From an uncultured Eubacterium sp. (GTDB lineage: Bacteria > Bacillota > Clostridia > Lachnospirales > Lachnospiraceae): a stretch of 44,832 nucleotides of DNA. Positions 1 through 6,999 of this stretch are shown here, in pieces (the first letter of the stretch is position 1; each line of letters opens with the position of its first letter). The stretch is from NCBI GenBank assembly GCA_910584595.1, contig CAJUBQ010000036.1, positions 1 through 44,832 on the forward strand. The letters run 5' to 3'. The translations under genes were made by a program, and so were the position numbers. A model generated the notes under the pieces. It ran no database searches. It was not told where the DNA came from and saw nothing but the letters and a program-made list of their open reading frames with translations.

Positions 1-81
1 ATTATTGCTGTTATGGCTGGTGTGATTAGCCACCGCATCAACAAATGGTTAGACAGCAAAGATGCAGAGGGCAACGAATAG
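1..81 (+). CDS. C-terminal end of a small hydrophobic toxin/holin-like peptide (partial)
   Basis: An open frame enters from the left edge and ends at TAG 79-81, giving 26 residues: a short hydrophobic stretch (IIAVMAGVI) followed by a polar tail with KWLDSKD. This shape, one membrane helix then a short charged tail with a KWLD motif, is typical of the putative holin-like or Fst-like toxin peptides common on Firmicute mobile elements. A strong hairpin follows closely, as in type I toxin-antitoxin loci where the toxin and an antisense RNA share a terminator. The start lies outside the window, so the length and the toxin role are inferred. Confidence 0.5.
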   Translation: MIAVMAGVISHRINKWLDSKDAEGNE

Positions 82-118
82 CCTGGTGGGTGCTTTGCCA
101 CCATAAAAGAAAAGAAGA

Positions 119-158
119 ATCCCCAACTGTACGGGCATACGGTTGGGGATTTCGTTCT
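119..158. terminator. Strong, possibly bidirectional terminator
   Basis: ATCCCCAAC at 119-127 pairs with GTTGGGGAT at 142-150. Further pairs (129-131 with 138-140) leave a 6-base loop. An A-rich stretch lies before the stem and a T-rich stretch after it, so it could end transcription from both directions. It directly follows the toxin-like peptide. Confidence 0.75.
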
Positions 159-370
159 TTGTCCTTATGGACTCATTGCTTCTTTTAGCCTACGGCAATT
201 ATAGCATATGCAGGATTGATTTTCAATATGTAATTTTTGTTTATAAATCGGCTCTGTATGCGTTTTTCATATTCTCAATGTGCAATTATTCGTTTTAAAC
301 TTCTGAAAACTTCATACAGGGGCTTTTTCTGTTGTTTTCCCATATACTAAACCGTATACGATTACAACAT

Positions 371-835
371 CTATTTCTTATCAATATCAAATGTTTTCAA
401 TCTCAATTCTATTAATTTCTGATTATAACCAAGCATTCTTGACATGTATTCCAGTGTACAGTTCTGATTATCAATAATTTCCATTATAGTTTCATCTGGT
501 ATAAGTAAATTTACAGCAAAGCAATTTGCTTCTATCTCCAGCTTATCAACAGATAAAAATGTTTTAGAACGCAAAAAAGGAGTAGAAGCATTAGGATGCA
601 ATATGGCATGTCCCAATTCGTGAGCACATGTAAATTTTGCATCCCGGCCATTTAATTCTTGGTTTATGTGTATCTGTTTCATACGAAGCGGATTATTATA
701 ATATCCGTTTATTGTTCCTAATTCTTCAAAGAATACGGATATATTTAATGCATCAGCTAATTCAAACGGATCGGATGTATTATATTTTTTAGTTAAACGC
801 AATATTGTATCTTTCAAATTAAAAATAAATATCAC
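371..835 (-). CDS. ImmA/IrrE-type zinc metallopeptidase
   Basis: A 154-residue protein with the zinc-protease motif HELGH at residues 72-76 and a downstream glutamate in EIEANCFA (about 100-106), the layout of the ImmA/IrrE (COG2856) family. These proteases cleave the neighbouring phage or ICE repressor after a damage signal and so trigger induction. The gene follows the repressor gene with only a few bases between them, so the two are almost certainly co-transcribed leftward. The start is uncertain: GTG at 835 lies inside the Shine-Dalgarno region, TTG at 817 is far from it, and an ATT at 826 sits at the usual spacing. Confidence 0.85.
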   Translation of the reverse strand: MIFIFNLKDTILRLTKKYNTSDPFELADALNISVFFEELGTINGYYNNPLRMKQIHINQELNGRDAKFTCAHELGHAILHPNASTPFLRSKTFLSVDKLEIEANCFAVNLLIPDETIMEIIDNQNCTLEYMSRMLGYNQKLIELRLKTFDIDKK

Positions 836-838
836 ATC

Positions 839-1258
839 CTATTCATTATTATTTCTGTATTTTTTAGGCGTAAACTTTTGCTTGGCATTGATCTTAGCAA
901 TACGGATGCTGTTTTCAAGGCTGGCTTTTAAAAGTTCCCTTGTCATATCGTCGAGAGGTTCACCGGAAAACATTAATGCTTCATCTGCATCCAGATCAGC
1001 CATTGTATTCTCAAGCCGTTTTGCTATATCGTTTTCGTCTCTTTTATTTAACATTGTAGCAGAATTGTCGTTCCCTGTCATTAAATAATTGAGGGAAACT
1101 TCAAAATAATCTGACAGCTTTTGAAGGATTTCTATACTGGGGGAGCTGGTTCCCCACTTTGAGGATGCACCATTGCTTATGCCGATATCCTGTTCCATTT
1201 TACGCTGTGAAACGCCTTTACTTTTGCATAGTATTTTTACTCTTTCTAAAAGTTCCAT
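839..1258 (-). CDS. Xre/cI-like repressor
   Basis: About 139 residues. The N-terminal helix-turn-helix spans roughly residues 1-65 (ERVKILCKSKGVSQRKMEQD, then a second helix and SIEILQKLSDYFEVSLNYLM), the classic Xre fold. The C-terminal half is helical and acidic. Start ATG 1258 is chosen because an AGGAGG site lies just upstream (1263-1269 on the plus strand reads CCTCCT); the longer frame adds an unlikely hydrophobic N-terminus. It probably represses the rightward promoter at 1300-1327 and is the likely target of the ImmA protease encoded next to it. Confidence 0.85.
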   Translation of the reverse strand: MELLERVKILCKSKGVSQRKMEQDIGISNGASSKWGTSSPSIEILQKLSDYFEVSLNYLMTGNDNSATMLNKRDENDIAKRLENTMADLDADEALMFSGEPLDDMTRELLKASLENSIRIAKINAKQKFTPKKYRNNNE

Positions 1259-1299
1259 ACATTCCTCCTGAATTTTGCAGAAAATTTTCAATATGCCTA

Positions 1300-1327
1300 T
1301 TGACATACAGAAAAAAATCAGTATAAT
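1300..1327 (+). promoter_or_regulatory. Rightward sigma-A promoter of the partition operon
   Basis: A perfect TTGACA (1300-1305) is separated by 16 bp from a perfect TATAAT (1322-1327). It faces the TubR/TubZ genes and away from the repressor, like the lytic-side promoter of a phage switch. Confidence 0.8.
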
Positions 1328-1330
1328 AAA

Positions 1331-1349
1331 GAATATGCAGAAGATATTC
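1331..1349. promoter_or_regulatory. Candidate repressor operator (dyad)
   Basis: GAATAT at 1331-1336 and ATATTC at 1344-1349 form a perfect dyad with a 7-bp centre, placed at the expected transcription start of the rightward promoter. A related GAATATTC lies at 1390-1397. Assignment to the adjacent Xre repressor is inferred from position. Confidence 0.5.
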
Positions 1350-1479
1350 AGTATAAAATCAACCATATATTTCCTTTTATATTATTTTAGAATATTCCGA
1401 TATGAAAGTCAATATTATATGCTGAAAAATTTCAGAAACACAGAACAACAAGAAATGGAAAAGGAAGGTGATTCATCAC

Positions 1480-1617
1480 TTGAAGAAAAAGAAATGGATA
1501 AAAAGAGAATGTCATAGTAAGTCATACAGTCCAGAGTGTACAAGAGGGGCATGTAACCTGAATCCGTACAGATGGAAGGATGTTGAAAGGAAAAAAGAAG
1601 AAATTGATACATCGTGA
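1480..1617 (+). CDS. Small Cys-containing protein (45 residues), tentative
   Basis: A TTG-initiated frame lies 9 bases after GGAAGGTG and ends at TGA 1615-1617. It encodes a basic peptide beginning MKKKKWIKRECHSK, with C-X(9)-C-X(4)-C cysteine spacing and a charged C-terminus. It is the first frame after the rightward promoter and lies on the same strand as the partition genes. I do not recognise the family. A small zinc-binding regulator is possible, but chance is not excluded. Confidence 0.3.
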   Translation: MKKKKWIKRECHSKSYSPECTRGACNLNPYRWKDVERKKEEIDTS

Positions 1618-1743
1618 AATGAAAAAAGGCTGAAAAGCCTGATATTTTTTGGATTTGTAAGGAAATGCCGGATACATAATAATGCAATATATTTATAATG
1701 CCTGTTAAATGCAGATGAATTATCATATAAAGGGGTGATATAT
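1618..1743. promoter_or_regulatory. Leader of the partition operon with AAATG repeats
   Basis: AAATGCC (1663), TAATGCC (1696) and AAATGCA (1707) lie at multiples of 11 bp from each other just upstream of the TubR-like gene. The same AAATGYC word recurs at 11-bp steps after tubZ. A weak hairpin, AGGC-TGAAAA-GCCT followed by T's, lies near 1627-1650. Binding by the TubR-like protein is inferred. Confidence 0.4.
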
Positions 1744-2052
1744 GTGTATGAAATGAAGCGGAGGAAAGGAAGCGGTTATGTAACTAAGACATATGAGTTA
1801 AACCGCCTGGATTATCTGATTTTAGGCACGTTATATAATGGCGGATTTAAAGATTATTACCATGCCATTACTATTACAGAGATGCTTAATGAAAATGAGG
1901 GTGCCCTGGGTGCAAGAATGACTGTGTACAAAAAGCTGCAAAAGCTGGTAAAGGCGGAATATATAAGCAAAGGGATTATTGATAATCACAGTGATACTTA
2001 TTATTTACTCGATAAAGGAATCAGAACAGTTGAAGGAGGAAAAGAATCATGA
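1744..2052 (+). CDS. Winged-helix DNA-binding protein, TubR-like
   Basis: About 102 residues with the pattern of a winged helix-turn-helix: an early helix (RLDYLILGTLY), a recognition region (ITITEMLNENEG, TVYKKLQKLVKAEYISKGI) and a wing with TYYLLDKG. In type III partition systems TubR is a small winged-helix protein encoded directly upstream of tubZ; it binds centromere repeats and represses its own operon. Here the stop overlaps the tubZ start (ATGA at 2049-2052), so the two are translationally coupled. Start GTG 1744 is placed 8 bases after AAAGGGG. The identification rests mostly on fold pattern and position. Confidence 0.7.
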   Translation: MYEMKRRKGSGYVTKTYELNRLDYLILGTLYNGGFKDYYHAITITEMLNENEGALGARMTVYKKLQKLVKAEYISKGIIDNHSDTYYLLDKGIRTVEGGKES

Positions 2053-3113
2053 GTTTGAAAAACAGCATATTATTTTTAGGATTAGGAAACTGTGGATGCA
2101 AACAGGCGAAAGTATTCTTTGAAATGGGTTATAATGCGATGTTTGTAAACGGCAGTGAACAGGATTTGAAGATTTTAGGTGATGTGCCGAATATTTACAG
2201 ACTGAAAAACTTTGACGGATTTGGCGGGCACAGGGAGAGGGCGCTGGACTGTCTTGCGCAAAATACAGATTTTGTAGAAGCACTGCAGAATATAAAAGAG
2301 AAGATTGTGTTTGTGCTTCATTCTACTGCTGGCTCAACCGGATCAGGGAGCGCACCGTACATTGAAGAATTAATAACAGAAATAAAGGATGAAGAGGGGA
2401 ATATTAAAAAGACAGTCTGCCCGGTTCCGACACTCCCGTCATTCAGTGAGCCGATTGGTAAAAAAAGAAGTGCGTATAAAGCCATGCTTGATATGCAGGA
2501 AATGCAGGATATTTTAGGCGCAGCTTTCTTTATTAATAATAATGCTTCGGCAGACTATGATTATATCAACAGTACATTTGCAAATCTGCTGAACAGTTTT
2601 CTTATGAATGATTCTTATGGAAAGCTGAATAATTTTGATGAATCGGAGAAGACTGAAATGCTCCGGCAGCCGGGGGCGGCTGTTCTGGGACTGTTTAAAA
2701 AGGAACAGGATAAGAACTTCATGCTGGAACGGCTGACAAAGAATGGTATTTTTGCTCCGGTAGAGAGTAATAAAATCTGCGGGGATATTGCCATTGTCCA
2801 CAGTGGAAGTGACAATTCTGATATAGAAGTAAATGAGATGATAGTTGAATTTGGCAAGCCATTTAATATTTTTGAAGGATATAACAATGGAACTTCCACA
2901 TTAATCTGTGTTAACGGCCTTGATTATCCGGTCAGTCATATTAAGCAGCTTGGGGAACTGGCACAGCAGGCATTTGATGAACGGAAACGAAGCAGGAAGA
3001 ATGCTGAAAAATTATCAGATTTAAATTTTATGGAAGATGAAACAACAGGAAGAAAGCCTGAAAAGAAATCGTCTACAAAACTGGATGCATTACGCAGATT
3101 AATGAAGAAATGA
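2049..3113 (+). CDS. tubZ: TubZ-like tubulin/FtsZ-family GTPase
   Basis: A 354-residue protein with the tubulin/FtsZ signature loop GSTGSGS at residues 95-101, preceded by a beta strand (IVFVLHST). A glycine-rich first nucleotide loop, GLGNCG, lies at residues 11-16. Length and motif order fit the phage and plasmid TubZ group better than cell-division FtsZ, and the C-terminus is basic and lysine-rich as in TubZ tails. TubZ forms treadmilling filaments that move plasmid or phage DNA through a TubR-DNA complex. It is coupled to the upstream TubR-like gene, has GGAGG at good spacing, and is followed at its stop codon by phased repeats that could be the centromere. Confidence 0.85.
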   Translation: MSLKNSILFLGLGNCGCKQAKVFFEMGYNAMFVNGSEQDLKILGDVPNIYRLKNFDGFGGHRERALDCLAQNTDFVEALQNIKEKIVFVLHSTAGSTGSGSAPYIEELITEIKDEEGNIKKTVCPVPTLPSFSEPIGKKRSAYKAMLDMQEMQDILGAAFFINNNASADYDYINSTFANLLNSFLMNDSYGKLNNFDESEKTEMLRQPGAAVLGLFKKEQDKNFMLERLTKNGIFAPVESNKICGDIAIVHSGSDNSDIEVNEMIVEFGKPFNIFEGYNNGTSTLICVNGLDYPVSHIKQLGELAQQAFDERKRSRKNAEKLSDLNFMEDETTGRKPEKKSSTKLDALRRLMKK

Positions 3114-3173
3114 CAGGTAAATGTCAAGGAAATGCCAGAGTAACATCGAAGAAATGTCTGTGAAATGTGTATG
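3108..3173. repeat. Six 11-bp iterons overlapping the end of tubZ (candidate centromere)
   Basis: AAATG occurs at 3108, 3119, 3130, 3152 and 3163; a degenerate unit (TAACATCGAAG) fills 3141. All lie exactly on an 11-bp register, about one helical turn. The units best match AAATGYCANNG. The array starts in the last codons of tubZ and runs into the intergenic region. Confidence 0.6.
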
Positions 3174-3243
3174 ATATTTCAAGTAAATATGGGCGGTATA
3201 TAAATATGCTGCCCGATAAATAAAGTAATTTTGGAGGTAAAGT

Positions 3244-3621
3244 ATGGCATTAAATAACGATTCAGTGAGAAGTAAGCTGACAGAGATTACAAATCAGGGA
3301 CTGATGCTCAAAATGATTGCTTTAAATATCGGCGTAGATGTAAATGATTTATCCAGATTCAAAGGCGGAATGGAATGTTTAAAGCAGTCAGAAGTAGAAA
3401 TATTATCTGAATACCTGAATGAAGTGCATATTCCACAATGGAAAGCAGTTACCAAAGAAAAAACGATGACGGCAAGAGAACGGTTATTAGCAAGTAAAAA
3501 TAAATCGGAAATGACTTTGAGAGAACGTCTGTTAGAGAGTAAAAATAGGCAAAATGAAGAAAAGCCAAAGAGAAAACGCAGTCAGATTACTCTGGATTTG
3601 CTAGATGAACTGGATTCTTAA
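3244..3621 (+). CDS. Small HTH-like protein with a tandem repeat tail
   Basis: A 125-residue protein with a good ribosome site (TTGGAGG). The first 65 residues look like a reduced Xre-type helix-turn-helix (MIALNIGVDVNDLSRFKGG), resembling the 60-residue HTH protein at 16,376, which also has an LSRFK segment. The second half is basic and contains two copies of a 13-residue unit (TARERLLASKNKS and TLRERLLESKNRQ), then KRKRSQ. Its place directly after tubZ and the iterons suggests a third partition component or a regulator, comparable in position to TubY of some TubZ systems. No sequence match to TubY is claimed. Confidence 0.6.
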   Translation: MALNNDSVRSKLTEITNQGLMLKMIALNIGVDVNDLSRFKGGMECLKQSEVEILSEYLNEVHIPQWKAVTKEKTMTARERLLASKNKSEMTLRERLLESKNRQNEEKPKRKRSQITLDLLDELDS

Positions 3622-3726
3622 CAGGAAATCAGAATATAGACATAAACAGAGGGTGACAGAATCCGGTCATCCGTTTACAGGAAAATATAAACAAATATAA
3701 AACAAAAATATTGGAGGAATTAAAGT

Positions 3727-4404
3727 ATGAACAGGGAACAGAGAAGAAGACAGGCAAAAGAGCAGAGAAGAGCTAACAGTAAAAAGAACTTCGTATATGC
3801 AGGCATGAAAGAGATTCCTATAGATAGACTGCAGCATGATCTTAATCTGAAAGAATGTGATCAGGAAATTGTAGATTTGATTTCAAAGCGTTATGAATGG
3901 GCAGAGCGGGGACTGGTTAAAAATGATCTGTCCAAATGCATCATCATCAAAGGGTGCAATTATCTGGATTCCCTGTGTTCATTCCGATTTGATATTACAA
4001 TGCCGGATGATAAAGCATCCATCAGGGATACTATGTATTATGTTGGAAATCTTACAAATTTGTTTTTCGGTTTGATGATTGATAACAAAAGCAGTGATTT
4101 GTCATTAGCTGAACGCAGTGAGGAATGCATAAAGAAAGGACAAACACAAATGAATGCAGTGTTGGTGCATGAACTATATCCACAATGCAGTCTGCCAGAT
4201 AAAAGCATTATAGATAATTTATATGCTGGATTTGTAGCAGAATATGCACAGGAATTATCATTACTTTTGCTGCAAACGCGAAAATCTGATATTAAAAGTG
4301 ATGAAGAATATGTATTCGAGGTCTTAGACATGATTCTTAAAAAGACGGATGAGCTTCTGCCGGAAGCACAAGTTGTTTCAAAGAAATTTGCTATCAGTTT
4401 GTAA
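3727..4404 (+). CDS. Protein of unknown function (225 residues)
   Basis: A good Shine-Dalgarno site (TTGGAGG) precedes ATG 3727. The N-terminus is very basic and repetitive (NREQRRRQAKEQRRANSKKN), suggesting nucleic acid or ribosome contact. The rest is mixed alpha/beta with several cysteines and a helical C-terminal half (YAQELSLLLLQTRKSDIK). No recognisable enzyme motif. It follows the partition genes in the same direction. Confidence 0.65.
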   Translation: MNREQRRRQAKEQRRANSKKNFVYAGMKEIPIDRLQHDLNLKECDQEIVDLISKRYEWAERGLVKNDLSKCIIIKGCNYLDSLCSFRFDITMPDDKASIRDTMYYVGNLTNLFFGLMIDNKSSDLSLAERSEECIKKGQTQMNAVLVHELYPQCSLPDKSIIDNLYAGFVAEYAQELSLLLLQTRKSDIKSDEEYVFEVLDMILKKTDELLPEAQVVSKKFAISL

Positions 4405-4568
4405 GAACAATATAATCCAATGAGTATGAAATATGTTAAGGAATATGTTTTAAGCAATACAGTACTAAGACGAGTGCAGTAAACAGGCGGTGTATTCCAC
4501 AATATGCCGCTTATAAATTGATTATGCAAGACGATTGAAACGGATTGAGAGTTTAAAAGCAAAAGAGA

Positions 4569-5236
4569 ATGAAAGCTGGTAAAACAGACCTTTGTCTAAA
4601 TTTAGACGAGGGTAGACGCACTGATGAAATAGTAGCTCATAAATTAGGTATTGGCGGCAAAGATACATACAGAAAAGAGAAATACATTGTAGAAAACAAA
4701 GAATCACTTATACTAGAAGATTTACAAGATGAAAATTCAAAACTTCGTGCCTTGATATCAAATAACTTTGGTCGGCGAAAGAATGATCCAGCTAAGGATA
4801 GGAAAGCGTTGGCTACTTATGTTGAATTAAAAGGATATGGATAGGGCAGACCAGAAAAAGGTGCCAATTTGACATGTTTTTCTCTTGATGAAATTGCAAA
4901 AGAACTCAATATGTCAAAACGCCATCTCCAAAGAGCATTGCGTATAGAACGTAATTTGACTGATTCAATGAAAGAATTATTAGATACTGGTGAAATCACT
5001 AAAACTTTTGCGTCAGATACTATTGCTTCTCTTACAGAAGGATTAGAAGAAAGCAAAAAGGCCAAAATGGACTCTTTGCTAAAGCAACATTAGAAGAGAT
5101 TGCAAAAGAATTAAATATGTCCACTACAAATCTAAAACGTGCATTGCGTATAGAACGTAATCTCACAGATTCAATAAAAGAATTATTAGATACTGGTGAA
5201 ATTACAAAAATTTTTGCATCAGATACTATTGCTCAT
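4569..5236 (+). pseudogene. Broken and partly duplicated ParB-like gene
   Basis: The first frame reads like the middle of a ParB/Spo0J-type protein (GRRTDEIVAHKLGIGGKDTY) and stops at TAG 4842-4844 inside GYG*GRPEK. The same frame continues to 5093 with DEIAKELNMS...LQRALRIERNL...ELLDTGEI, so one nonsense change (CAG to TAG would fit) splits it. The 3' part is then repeated once more in another frame from about 5098 (EEIAKELNMSTTNLKRALRI...), which also degenerates. The N-terminal ParB nucleotide-binding motif is missing. The remnant suggests a second partition or regulatory protein lost by this element. Confidence 0.7.
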
Positions 5237-5279
5237 TATAAGAAAGATAAAAATAAATACAAAAGGAGAATATTAAAAT

Positions 5280-5486
5280 ATGGCACATACAGATTCAACA
5301 GATTATACAAATTCAACAGATACAACCAACACAGCCAAAGGCAACACACATAACAACCACCTGCAAAACGCCAATACAGAGCCATACAGCGATCTCATGA
5401 ATAGCATAGAGTATTTCTCTGTATTTGGATTCTTATTAGCTGGTTTGGCGAATTATATGTTTCATGAGAAACAAACGTCTGATTAA
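5280..5486 (+). CDS. Small Thr/Asn-rich protein with a hydrophobic C-terminal segment
   Basis: A 68-residue frame after a strong site (AAAAGGAGAATATTAAAAT then ATG). The first 38 residues are low-complexity Thr, Asn, Asp and Ser (TDSTDYTNSTDTTNTAKGN), the rest ends with a hydrophobic run (YFSVFGFLLAGLANYMF). This suggests a small membrane-anchored or surface peptide. Family not recognised. It follows the ParB-like remnant and overlaps the reading region of the next gene by a few bases. Confidence 0.5.
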   Translation: MAHTDSTDYTNSTDTTNTAKGNTHNNHLQNANTEPYSDLMNSIEYFSVFGFLLAGLANYMFHEKQTSD

Positions 5487-5511
5487 AAGATTAAAAGGGA
5501 GCTATTATGAT

Positions 5512-5973
5512 ATGGATATAAATATAGAAAGATATTTTAACGAAACTGGATCTTCAGGAAAATCATTTCTAAACAGGTGGTATCGAAATAATTTTAAAAA
5601 ATTTTATCAAAAACATGAAAATGAATATGTAGAAAAAAATAGAATATTTCACACCATATATAAATTATATAGAAATGGGAAGATAAGCATAGAAGAATTT
5701 AAGAAGATAAAAAAGCATATTGATCCATTGCAGTCAAGGCCAATATCCAAATTTTTTATTATGTTCCCCCAGTATATACACTCATGGTTATGTTGTGGAT
5801 GGAAAATATATAATTCAGAAACTAAAGAATGGGAATTAAATGACAATGCACATATGCTATCAAAATTATGCAGGTATAAAACGTGGGATGATGTAAAAAT
5901 AACATGGTGGGATAAAATTAGATTCTGGCTGATTACTGGCTATAAATTTGAAAAGGATGGTGAAATTTATTGA
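5512..5973 (+). CDS. Protein of unknown function, Trp/Tyr-rich and basic
   Basis: 153 residues from ATG 5512, chosen because AAAAGGGAG lies at good spacing; the longer frame from 5464 lacks a site. It is rich in Lys, Phe, Tyr and Trp, with hydrophobic stretches FFIMFPQYIHSWLCCGW and IRFWLITGY that could contact membrane without being clear transmembrane helices. No known motif. It is strongly AT-rich like its neighbours. The stop overlaps the start of the next small frame. Confidence 0.5.
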   Translation: MDINIERYFNETGSSGKSFLNRWYRNNFKKFYQKHENEYVEKNRIFHTIYKLYRNGKISIEEFKKIKKHIDPLQSRPISKFFIMFPQYIHSWLCCGWKIYNSETKEWELNDNAHMLSKLCRYKTWDDVKITWWDKIRFWLITGYKFEKDGEIY

Positions 5974-6095
5974 AACGAAAAACAACAACGGCACAAATAA
6001 ACGAAGCATTCACAACCAACCTGTTAACGGTCACAAGAGCAGAATGCTATCATAAGTCTTCACGCCAAACAAATCATATAAATCCAGAATCATGA
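5970..6095 (+). CDS. Very small translationally coupled frame (41 residues)
   Basis: TTG 5970 overlaps the stop of the preceding gene, with AAAGGATGG upstream. The frame encodes a basic, Thr-rich peptide (MKRKTTTAQINEAFTTNLLT...) and its TGA overlaps the next ATG as ATGA (6092-6095). Overlap at both ends suggests it is either expressed or serves to carry ribosomes to the next gene. No family recognised. Confidence 0.35.
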   Translation: MKRKTTTAQINEAFTTNLLTVTRAECYHKSSRQTNHINPES

Positions 6096-6355
6096 TGAAA
6101 AACAGACACAAAAATCTTACAAAAGAAGAAAGAGAAAAAGTAAATTCTTATTTACTTATATTTCAAATGTATTGTGAAAAAGATACTGTTAAGCGTTTGC
6201 AACGGCTACAGGAGAAATTAGCAGATAAACATATGATATTCAAATTTAACGGTGATAAATATGCCATATTCTCAATGAATCAGTTTGAGAGGACACAGTA
6301 CACGGATTATACACTTTCTTTGGAAGATGTGGAGGATTTTGCGGAGAAAGCGTAA
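6092..6355 (+). CDS. Small protein of unknown function (87 residues)
   Basis: The protein starts MMKNRHKNLTKEEREKVNSY and is helical and charged, with a middle stretch FKFNGDKYAIFSMNQFERTQ and an acidic C-terminus. It has no clear site of its own and appears to be reached by coupling from the preceding small frame. No known domain seen. Confidence 0.5.
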   Translation: MMKNRHKNLTKEEREKVNSYLLIFQMYCEKDTVKRLQRLQEKLADKHMIFKFNGDKYAIFSMNQFERTQYTDYTLSLEDVEDFAEKA

Positions 6356-6434
6356 AAGATATGCTTCAAATGGAGAATGTCATTTTATAAAGCAGCTAAA
6401 CAATATGTATTCAAGAGAAAAGGAGAATTGCATT

Positions 6435-6794
6435 ATGGGATTTATTGATGTAAAAGAAAAGGTTATTAAGACATTGGATGGATTTCTGGACAGAAACAAA
6501 AGATATGCAGTTGAATTATACATAAGTAATGCAATTACAAAAAGTGGCATAGGAAGAATTTTTATTACGTCAGACAGGACGTACAATACAGATGATGAAA
6601 AATTCATATTAAAATGGAATAAGGATGAAACTTACGATGTGAGATACAATGATTTTTCAATCCCATATGATGAAGTTTTGACTTGTTATGAAGAAGATGA
6701 AAAAGAAGATAAGCTGAAAATAGCAGAAACAGCTGTGGTGATTCTGAAAAATGGAATGGAATTTGATTTTGAATGTGTTGGAATTAAAATCTGA
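6435..6794 (+). CDS. Small acidic protein of unknown function (119 residues)
   Basis: Start ATG 6435 is set by AAAAGGAG 9-10 bases upstream; the frame open from 6285 has no site. The sequence alternates predicted beta strands (YAVELYISNAIT, GRIFITSD, ETYDVRYNDFSIPYDEVLTCY, AVVILKNGMEFDFECVGI), suggesting a compact beta-rich fold. No motif recognised. It is the last gene before the repeat-rich control region at 6.8-7.0 kb. Confidence 0.6.
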   Translation: MGFIDVKEKVIKTLDGFLDRNKRYAVELYISNAITKSGIGRIFITSDRTYNTDDEKFILKWNKDETYDVRYNDFSIPYDEVLTCYEEDEKEDKLKIAETAVVILKNGMEFDFECVGIKI

Positions 6795-6811
6795 AAAACA
6801 TAAAAGTTTTA

Positions 6812-6949
6812 TTCCGTCTTAGATTAGAATATTTTCATAAAATAGAGCTGAAAAATCATTCCATAATAAGACGGAAAGTATCTACTAAATGAAGATAACC
6901 TATACAAGAAGATAACCTATTCTCACCTCAATTAAAATTGAGTTGAGGT
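6812..6949. promoter_or_regulatory. Repeat-rich control region before the replication-like gene
   Basis: Three layers are visible. TTCCGTCTTA (6812-6821) and TAAGACGGAA (6867-6876) form a perfect 10-bp inverted repeat. GAAGATAACCTAT occurs twice, at 6891-6903 and 6908-6920, 17 bp apart. Two nested dyads follow, CTCAATT/AATTGAG (6927-6942) and ACCTCAA/TTGAGGT (6925-6949). Iterons plus dyads before a winged-helix replication-like gene fit an origin or an autoregulatory operator. Confidence 0.5.
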
Positions 6950-6999
6950 TAAGGAAAATTTAATTGTTTTGTATGGTTTTTTGTATTATTTAGGAAGGA

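Noticed and set aside
1..370. Left attachment site of the element within the window
   Set aside because: No copy of the sequence between int and pyrE was found here, so the left boundary is taken to be outside.
1415..1726. A 103-residue minus-strand frame opposite the partition leader
   Set aside because: No ribosome site; it covers the leader repeats and reads as low-complexity antisense.
3108..3173. The AAATG array as a CRISPR
   Set aside because: Units are 11 bp with no unique spacers and only a short conserved core.
4842..4844. In-frame TAG in the ParB-like gene as pyrrolysine or readthrough
   Set aside because: Neighbouring genes use ordinary stops, the following copy is duplicated and out of frame, and no recoding element is visible; decay explains it better.
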